Positions 57,704 through 64,000 of a stretch of 64,000 bases of DNA are shown here, one piece after another; positions within the stretch are counted from its first letter, which is position 1, and each line of letters opens with the position of its first letter. The position numbers and the translations under genes were made by a program. This DNA comes from Schistosoma haematobium (Eukaryota > Platyhelminthes > Trematoda > Strigeidida > Schistosomatidae): assembly GCF_000699445.3 (NCBI RefSeq), contig NC_067196.1, positions 22,337,116 through 22,401,115 of the forward strand, given 5' to 3'. The notes under the pieces are model-generated. The model was not told the DNA's origin. It searched no databases and was given only the letters and a program-made list of their open reading frames with translations.

Positions 57704-57709
57704 TTTATT
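57704..57709 (-). terminator. Polyadenylation signal, DM9 gene 3
   Basis: AATAAA on the minus strand about 80 bp past the TGA stop. Confidence 0.55.
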
Positions 57710-57789
57710 GTTCCTTCTAATTAAATGGAAACAGTTATACAAGAGATAATCTTTCGATGATCTTGGAGATCAGAACAACAAAATCAATT

Positions 57790-60700
57790 TCACTTTTTCC
57801 AAACTAAAACTTCATATTCTTTCACTGAGTGTTCTTTACCACCCCATGGTAAATATGCACATTCATGGCCACTATGTACCTAGATGATGCAAAAAGTTAC
57901 GATTAAATAAGTGGACAATATTTTATTTATATTAAAAATAAACACACACAATAATCTGAGTTGAATAGATTATTGACTGACCTCAGACAAATACTGAAAT
58001 GAAAGTAGCAGTGAAGCGCTATTTCTTCCTATGGTGAGACTCCTCGGCGATATGTAGTCAAGATACTATCTGGGGTCAAGAACAGTATATATATTTGTAT
58101 TAAGGTCTCTCTAATTACACCTAACCATTAAACCACTGAACTGGTAGCCGATGCTTTATACTTCCAGCTTCACTCAATTCGGCAACTTTTCACAACCATC
58201 TTCCAACGTCATAGATGATGTTTATCCCTTACTCTACGCACCTGATGCAAACTATGAAATTCCACAAGCCTCACAACACCGTGTAATGAGAATCAATATA
58301 TACTTACTTGTGATCAGATTCGTGGTGTAATTCACGTAGTTGTATTGAAAACTCATTACCAGTAGAGTTCAGCCGTGACATAAGTGGATCAAACATCAGT
58401 TATAATGAATGATATGGAGAATCAGTTAGAGTTAAACATATAAAATATTGACTTCTTACTCAGTGCTGTAAAGATCAGGCGTTCAACACGAAACTCAAAT
58501 GTCCTGTTTTGATCCTCAGTGGTGTTCTGAATTCCCTCTGCTGAGATGTCTCATACTAGGATAAGAGAGCTGTCCAGTGTCCCTTAATTTTCACTGGTTG
58601 TACAACTAAGTTCATTTAGTGATGTAAACTATAGAATTCAATATTCTCCACAACACCATTATACGAATCTGAGTTTCATCCAAGTCTGTGGACTTCATAG
58701 TTTCAAACAGCTTTTTTATTTTCAATACATCAATCGATGGGAGACAGTATGATAGAATTGTTTGAAATGTCCAACATAGAAATTGGAAACATAACGTCCA
58801 GAACATGGGATTGTGAAACGTTTAATAAAGATATGCAGATGTGATAATTTCTGGTGTGGTATGGGACATATGAACTGGTAAGTTAACTATAAAATAATAT
58901 ATTTTTCATTTTCTATAGAGCTATTCATTCTAGATAGCATTTTTTTCAGTGTACAACGTATATGGAATTAATCTGATCATGCAGTTCATTAGCATAAGAG
59001 AATTCACTAAATGTGTTGTTAAAATAATTTATCTAATCAGAGGAAACAGGATATAACACAAGTGGTTAGGTCTACTCACCTTTCCAACAGATGGTTCTCC
59101 ATTAATTGAAGATTTGGCTATGTATAGTGGATCAAAACCTGACATGCCAGCAATGATTGCATTTTTCGGCACACCACCATATGATGCATGTAACCATTCA
59201 TATCTATACAGAATGAGAATAATCAACAGAGTATTTATGTTCCAGTTATCTAAACCGAATTGAACTATATAATCAATTAATTGATGAGAAGAAAAGAAAC
59301 TAAGATCAATATTGGTTTGGGAGGCTCCTCAGAAATAACAAATTGAACAAATATACTCATGATCTCAGCTGTCCACAAAAACCCCTTCTGATACCAATCA
59401 GCATATGCTCACTAGTGACTGGCTTCAAGGGGTATTTTTTGGAGTTCTAGTGACAGACGGTGAACAGTAGATTTCAACCGGGTCTGATGTGAGTGTTGGA
59501 CGACGGCACAATTTCATGAAATGATTAAAGTTAGACATTAAGACCGTTGAATAGATTAAGCATTCGTGAGAGAGACTGATATGTCCTGAGTTTGAATTTC
59601 ACAAGGCAGGATCGTGCATGTGCACTGCTGATGAGTCCCTTATTAGGACGAAACAGCCGTCCAGTGCTTCCAGGTTTCCCATGGTGGTTTAGCTTCAACT
59701 GACTCATGATCTCAACCATTGAAATTACTATAATATCCACAAGAACCCCTTCTGACACAAGTATACATGTTGTTTATTTGAGTTTATCTTTGAAATGTAT
59801 TAACTTATTTGTAGAGAACAAAATCTGAAATACTTTTCTATATAGAGTAAAGTTAAACGTACATTTGTTCCTAACCAATAATATCCCAAGCTGCCAGCTT
59901 TGGGGAAATTTTGGGGAAATGAGACGCAAACACCAAAATTTCCCCAAAATTTACTATAGCAGCTTCCCCAAAATTTCCCCAAAATGGACCACATTTTCCC
60001 CAAAGTTGGCAGCTTGGGATACATTTGTAACTATTCGCGGCTTAAGAGTACATGTTATTCATGCGTGAATATAAAGACCATGGGGATTCTTAAAATATAA
60101 GTTAAATATGATATGACAAATTACATATAATGAATCACTTTTAGTGATATATAAACTTAAATATTATTATTTGTGTGGTTAGTTTCAGATTTATTATGGA
60201 TATTATTAATGAAATTGAAATGACTGGGAACATTTTCTAATATTTCAAATATGTAGATACACTTTACAACAAACAAGCTATTAGGTATTACTGTCATGGT
60301 TGGACTTGATAGTTTCAAATAAACTAAGCATTGGGTAGAAAGCTAACAGTAAATATACTTTTGTTATATCCTAATGAGTATAAAATAGTTATATTTCTGA
60401 CGTTTCGTGACTTAATGTAAGCCACTTCTTCAGATAAAAGAAATACAATTTTTCTACTCATTGGGATATACCAAAAATATATTTATTCTAACAAGCTACT
60501 AGTGGTACTAAAATTAATATCTGTAAACGTCGATAAAGCTGAAATTTGATTTTGTTCCATGAAACTGTATGTCCAGTAATATCAGTCAAAATACAAAGTT
60601 GAAAACATCACTGAATAACATAAATCCTATGCGTACACAATTATTAAGAAAATTCAATACTTTTCAATGTATATATTACTTTGAGACCACTTTTCTTGAA

Positions 60701-61022
60701 ACCTGTCTATCAGAAAATATTTCATTTTACAATATGTGATACAATAACTCATATCAGAAAATGATAAAATGTACCCTTGATGTCCTGAAAATGAGGTATC
60801 ACACAGGACTTCATATTCTCTTGTATTCTTTTCTTCACCACCATATGGATAATAAGCTGCATTATGTCCAGTTGCAGCCTTCCCAGGAATCCATTGACCA
60901 TCGTGTTTGCAACGAACCACATAGATACCACGAGTAACACTGAGAGCATTATTAGGGACATTTCCATCCTTAGCAGGTACCCATGATAGAGGAATCTGAA
61001 TCCCTTTGCCTATTTTAGCCAT
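57790..61022 (-). CDS. DM9-repeat (DUF3421) protein, paralogue 3
   Basis: Minus-strand exons 60775-61022, 59080-59203 and 57790-57879 join to 153 aa. The first DM9 repeat has MAKIGKGIQIPLSWVP, VPNNALSVTRG, WIPGKAAT, AAYYPYGGEE and YEVLCD. The second has YEWLHASYGGVPKNAIIAG, PLYIAKS, VGKVHSGHECAYLPWG and EYEVLVW. Splice positions and phases equal those of the two plus-strand paralogues; exon 2 is one codon shorter. The start is the ATG at 61020-61022, matching MAKIG of the others; the frame is open a little further upstream. Donors are GTACAT and GTGAGT. Intron 1 holds a hammerhead SINE dimer and two hairpin elements. A lectin-like intracellular role is inference. Confidence 0.92.
57990..58300 (-). 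mobile_element. Hammerhead-SINE composite, degraded, in DM9-3 intron 2
   Basis: Minus-oriented ribozyme remnant (GAGGAGTCTCACCATAGGAAG), tRNA-like head (about 58110-58155) and 5' region, followed by CCACAAGCCTCACAACACC, a plus-oriented 3' end. Confidence 0.5.
58460..58670 (+). mobile_element. Hammerhead-SINE, degraded, plus
   Basis: CTGCTGAGATGTCTCATACT and GCTGTCCAGTGTCCC mark a decayed ribozyme region followed by the 3' arm ending CTCCACAACACCATTATACG. Confidence 0.5.
59357..59756 (+). mobile_element. Hammerhead-SINE, direct tandem partial dimer
   Basis: A unit's 3' end (CCACAAAAACCCCTTCTGATA at about 59372) is followed by a whole second unit ending CCACAAGAACCCCTTCTGAC at about 59738, a 366-bp period. 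Flanks ACAAATATAC (59347-59356) and ACAAGTATAC (59757-59766) differ at one base. It lies in DM9-3 intron 1. Confidence 0.78.
59622..59667 (+). ncRNA. Hammerhead ribozyme motif, apparently intact
   Basis: GCACTG (helix I), CTGATGAG core (59628-59635), stem II GTCC/GGAC, CGAAAC (59649-59654), a 2-bp stem III with an AGCC loop, GTC (59659-59661) and CAGTGC (helix I, perfect 6-bp match). All invariant residues of a type I hammerhead are present. The cleavage site is predicted after 59661. Activity is inferred, not shown. Confidence 0.8.
59882..60021. repeat. 140-bp hairpin element with 28-bp inverted ends
   Basis: TATCCCAAGCTGCCAGCTTT at 59882 is complementary to the end at 59994-60021 with one mismatch in 20. 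The interior is itself built of TTTGGGGAAA-type inverted repeats. No coding content. Confidence 0.8.
60350..60487 (-). repeat. Inverted repeat enclosing a hammerhead-like motif
   Basis: Arms of about 42 bp (TATATCCTAATGAGTA / TACTCATTGGGATATA cores) flank a minus-strand segment CTGAAGAAGTGGCTTA..TAAGTCACGAAACGTC. That segment has a core, an 8-bp stem II with a CAT loop, GAAAC and GTC. One extra A sits between core and stem. It resembles the minimal hammerheads of Penelope-like elements. Confidence 0.5.
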
Positions 61023-61279
61023 ATGAACAAAAACCTCTCTACATTCGAACGGAAAGAAAAACACTTAATATGTTCTCAGTATATGTAATGGGGTAATAAT
61101 GTGAAAAACGAATTATTTCAGATATATAATAACTTAGTGTGCGTTAGTAACTAACTTCAAGGGGGTTTGGGTGAAAAACCATGACCAATAGAGTCCAAGC
61201 ATTTTGAGGATGAGACAATATTACTATTGATAATGATTGTTGATAGCTTAATTTTGTAAAGTAATTGAAGTTAGAAATA

Positions 61280-61440
61280 TAAACCAACGGATTTCAGCTT
61301 AGTGGTCTAACAGTTATGGGCTTGCCACAAAGTCTGAATGTTCATTGTTTGTCACCTGGTGGGTGTTACCTATATGCCCAATACTAAGACGAAACAGTTA
61401 TTCACTTTTTATATGTTCTCATTGGTAGTCAGAATAACAT
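61280..61440 (+). mobile_element. Hammerhead-SINE relic
   Basis: A tRNA-like head (TCAGCTTAGTGGTCTAACAG) and CAATACTAAGACGAAACAG survive; the core is lost. Confidence 0.5.
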
Positions 61441-62099
61441 CAATTTTTGCTGTCAAACTGAAATATAGATCAACCGAATATGAATTCTATAAACGGATTT
61501 AGTCAACCAGGAGATGTTTATTCCTTCTGGACAGCAAATGAATTAAACCTTATGTGTTATCCCTAGCGATACGAGAAATACTGGTCTCATGTTCAAGCAT
61601 TTATCTCATTTATATATTTTAGTATGGTAGCAGTGTATATGTGGAACTAGTTACAACATAAACAGTAAGCAATAGATGAACTAATGTGAATAAACAATCA
61701 TTTTATCATTTGTTTGTACAACGTTTTCATTTACATGTAAATGTGATTGTCTTGTTTTATCATCTAATATCAAACTGATGATATTCCCTGACTTATGCCA
61801 TAAGTATGAATTTTATTTGTGACGATTTGTATATTTTCCGTAGTTTGTATCTCAGTGTGAACATCGACACTAGGAAGCTGGTGCATTAAACTGATGAGTG
61901 GCGAATACAGAGAAACATGCTGCCTGAATTGCAATTTTTAGCAGCTGTCTTACTAGAAACTTTCAATGAATTTTATTAGGTGCCTAATTTAGACATAAAT
62001 TATTAATCGTTATGTTGGAAACGTTATTTGTCAATCATTGTATGATCTAATAAAATTTTGATACATGAATGATTCAAATAAACTTCCAAAATATTTAAT

Positions 62100-62225
62100 A
62101 GATTGAAAATATCACTTCGGGTTCGACCTCTGGAAGGGTCATCAGGGTGCGTTGATGAAGAGTCACATACTAGGGTGAAACAACTGTTTACTGCTCCATG
62201 GTTTTCAACTAACATCGACATGTAA
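62100..62225 (+). mobile_element. Hammerhead-SINE relic
   Basis: GGGTTCGACCTC (B box), GCGTTGATGAAGAGTCAC, GGGTGAAACAAC and CTCCATGGTTTTCAACTA follow in family order but with core changes. Confidence 0.5.
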
Positions 62226-62340
62226 TAAATATTTAATACATATTAAAACCACCCTCAATAAAACCTATTTAACGAGATGAAATATTTACTCTAAACATAA
62301 AAGTAAATGGGATAAATTATTGTAAACATATCAGTGATTA

Positions 62341-62669
62341 TCAGAAGGGGTTTTGTGGAGATTTTAGAAATATCATTGATTGAAATCATGAGTCAGTTGA
62401 AGTAAGACCACCATGGAGAACCTGGAAGCACTGGATGACTTTTTCCTCCTATTGTGGGACTCCTCAGCAGTGCGCACCCACAGCTCAGTGGTGTAGTTGG
62501 TTAAGCGCCTGGAGCGAGAATGATAGGTCCTGTGCCCGAATCTCACGAGGTGCGTGATCGTGGATGCGCACTGCCGAGGAGTCCCGCAATAGGACGAAAC
62601 GGCCGTCTAGTGCTTCCAGGTTTTCCATGGTGGTCTAGCTACAATCGACTCATGATTTCAATCAGTGAA
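62341..62669 (+). mobile_element. Hammerhead-SINE, inverted-arm composite with perfect 13-bp TSD
   Basis: The left half (62341-62479) is a minus-oriented ribozyme and complete 3' arm. The right half is plus: tRNA-like head CAGCTCAGTGGTGTAGTTGG, B box, core CCGAGGAG (invariant U4 mutated), CGAAAC, GTC and a 3' arm truncated at CAATCAGTGAA. ATATCAGTGATTA flanks it at 62328-62340 and 62670-62682. Confidence 0.85.
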
Positions 62670-62689
62670 ATATCAGTGATTACTAGTAT

Positions 62690-64000
62690 TAGCAATTATT
62701 CTAAACTAACCGTTAGATTAAAAGATATACTATGAAAATGAAATGTGCAAAACTACCAACATACCTTATTGCTTAATGATACCCAAAACACAGAGAACTT
62801 ATTTAGTAAAATATATATTTATAATGAAATTCTGTTTACTGTCTACCATACAATCATAACACCACATGACTGTTACAAACATAGACATGAAAAGATAGTT
62901 ATTTAGGTGTTATACATTAAAAATAGGTTTTGTCGAGTTCACCCACATTTATTAAACTAAATCTACAATTTTTTAATGATTCATCTGCACATCTATAATT
63001 GTTAATTTACTTAGAATAGAAGTCAAATACACAGATAAGCACAAATGGATTAACCAAGAAGTACTTTTGCATCTGTTGTTTTATTGTTGTTGTTGTTATT
63101 TCATTGTATTATTTGATTTCTTGAGGTAAATGTTGACCTTGGTTCTAATATCAATGCATATTTCATTAATTTAACCACATTGAAAGAAAAAGCTCAACTT
63201 TAAAGAACATTCATAATTAAGTAAAGTTAATGTGAATCTTTATGTATTGAATAGTTAGAATATACCATAAGTTTATGAAATGAGTTCTTTACTAATTATT
63301 CTCGTGTTCAATAAATCTAATGTGTGGTCATCTATTTTAATTAGTCGGTTATAATCAACATAGAACATGACAGAAATGTACGTTGGCTGAAGTTGTCAAA
63401 GCCTGCGAAACCATAATGAGTTGAAATTAATAAGACGAATAGCGAAAGAATCCCAACAGTGTTATGGAAGTGATGATAGAGAAGACAAAAATATTGACAA
63501 GGTGGTAGGAAGAATATATATATATATAAATATATATATGGAAGAGTCCTGGAAAATATAATCTCGATTATGATCAAAGTGAATAGTTCTGTGCAATTAT
63601 GATGGATTCTGGATTATATCACCTAAAGTCTAAAATCACTGTATTTATTTTCACTGTACTTTAGAACCTTGATATTATGTATGCATAGAGTTGAGCTAGT
63701 TGACAAAAATAGAAATTTGAGATTCTGAGTTTTTATTATGTAAAATAATGTTCACTTTTACAATGTATGCAAATAACCATGTAATTGACAAGTTGTATTT
63801 CGTTCTTTATGAGTTAATTGCTAAAAAAAATCATTCGAAAATCATCATCATTAGGTTAAATACAAGCTGTAGAACATGATCTATTCCACAATACAACAGT
63901 TAACTAATAATACTGATAATCTTATGAAAGTGAATGTCACTTCAGTGAATATTTGTTTTATGGGTATTGCTAATGTCGTGGTAGCTTTCTTATCGTGAAC
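62690..64000. other. No gene recognised
   Basis: AT-rich sequence with short (TA)n runs near 63516-63540. No exon, RNA gene or dated insertion could be supported. Confidence 0.4.

Noticed and set aside
62480..62550. tRNA-like sequence as a genuine tRNA gene
   Set aside because: It is followed by a hammerhead and SINE body; the B box is mutated and it repeats across the window.
62555..62625. Active hammerhead in the 62.5-kb copy
   Set aside because: The core reads CCGAGGAG; the invariant U4 is changed to C.
1..64000. CRISPR arrays, operons, riboswitches, prophage
   Set aside because: The window is clearly eukaryotic; no regularly spaced direct repeats or prokaryotic gene layout were seen.

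Overview
The window looks like nuclear DNA of a trematode flatworm, most likely a blood fluke (genus Schistosoma). The signs are AT-rich DNA with split genes, RTE- and CR1-type LINE remnants, many tRNA-headed SINEs, and Sm-alpha-like retroposons carrying hammerhead ribozyme motifs. No prokaryotic, CRISPR or organellar feature was seen. Species was not determined.

Left part (1-28 kb): one large gene on the minus strand encodes the nuclear pore scaffold protein Nup133. I reconstructed 17 coding exons with consistent splice phases, from an N-terminal exon near 27.98 kb down to 1.94 kb. They give about 1,423 codons; the C-terminal end lies beyond the left edge. Three of its introns are only 35, 35 and 41 bp. 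The larger introns hold SINEs, LINE 3' ends, hammerhead retroposons and a 5'-truncated RTE LINE (24.1-26.66 kb) with a perfect 13-bp target-site duplication.

Middle (28-40 kb): no intact gene is recognised. Two decayed CR1-like LINEs lie head to head (29.4-31.97 kb minus, 32.2-34.5 kb plus). A possible MULE/ZSWIM-like transposase fragment (34.8 kb) and a small two-helix membrane ORF (35.9 kb) follow.

Right part (40-64 kb): three paralogous three-exon genes encode small two-repeat DM9 (DUF3421) proteins of 158, 155 and 153 aa, two on plus and one on minus. Splice phases and positions are identical, so they arose by local duplication. Their introns and spacers are dense in one hammerhead-bearing SINE family. 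Many copies share an odd layout: an inverted 3' arm joined to a forward tRNA-head/ribozyme/3'-arm unit. Three such copies have perfect 12-15 bp target-site duplications. Two other copies, one of them from a related family at 21.6 kb, are direct tandem partial dimers. Together these suggest multimeric RNA templates. This is the most unusual signal in the window. Comparisons with known protein families are from memory and none was run as a search.
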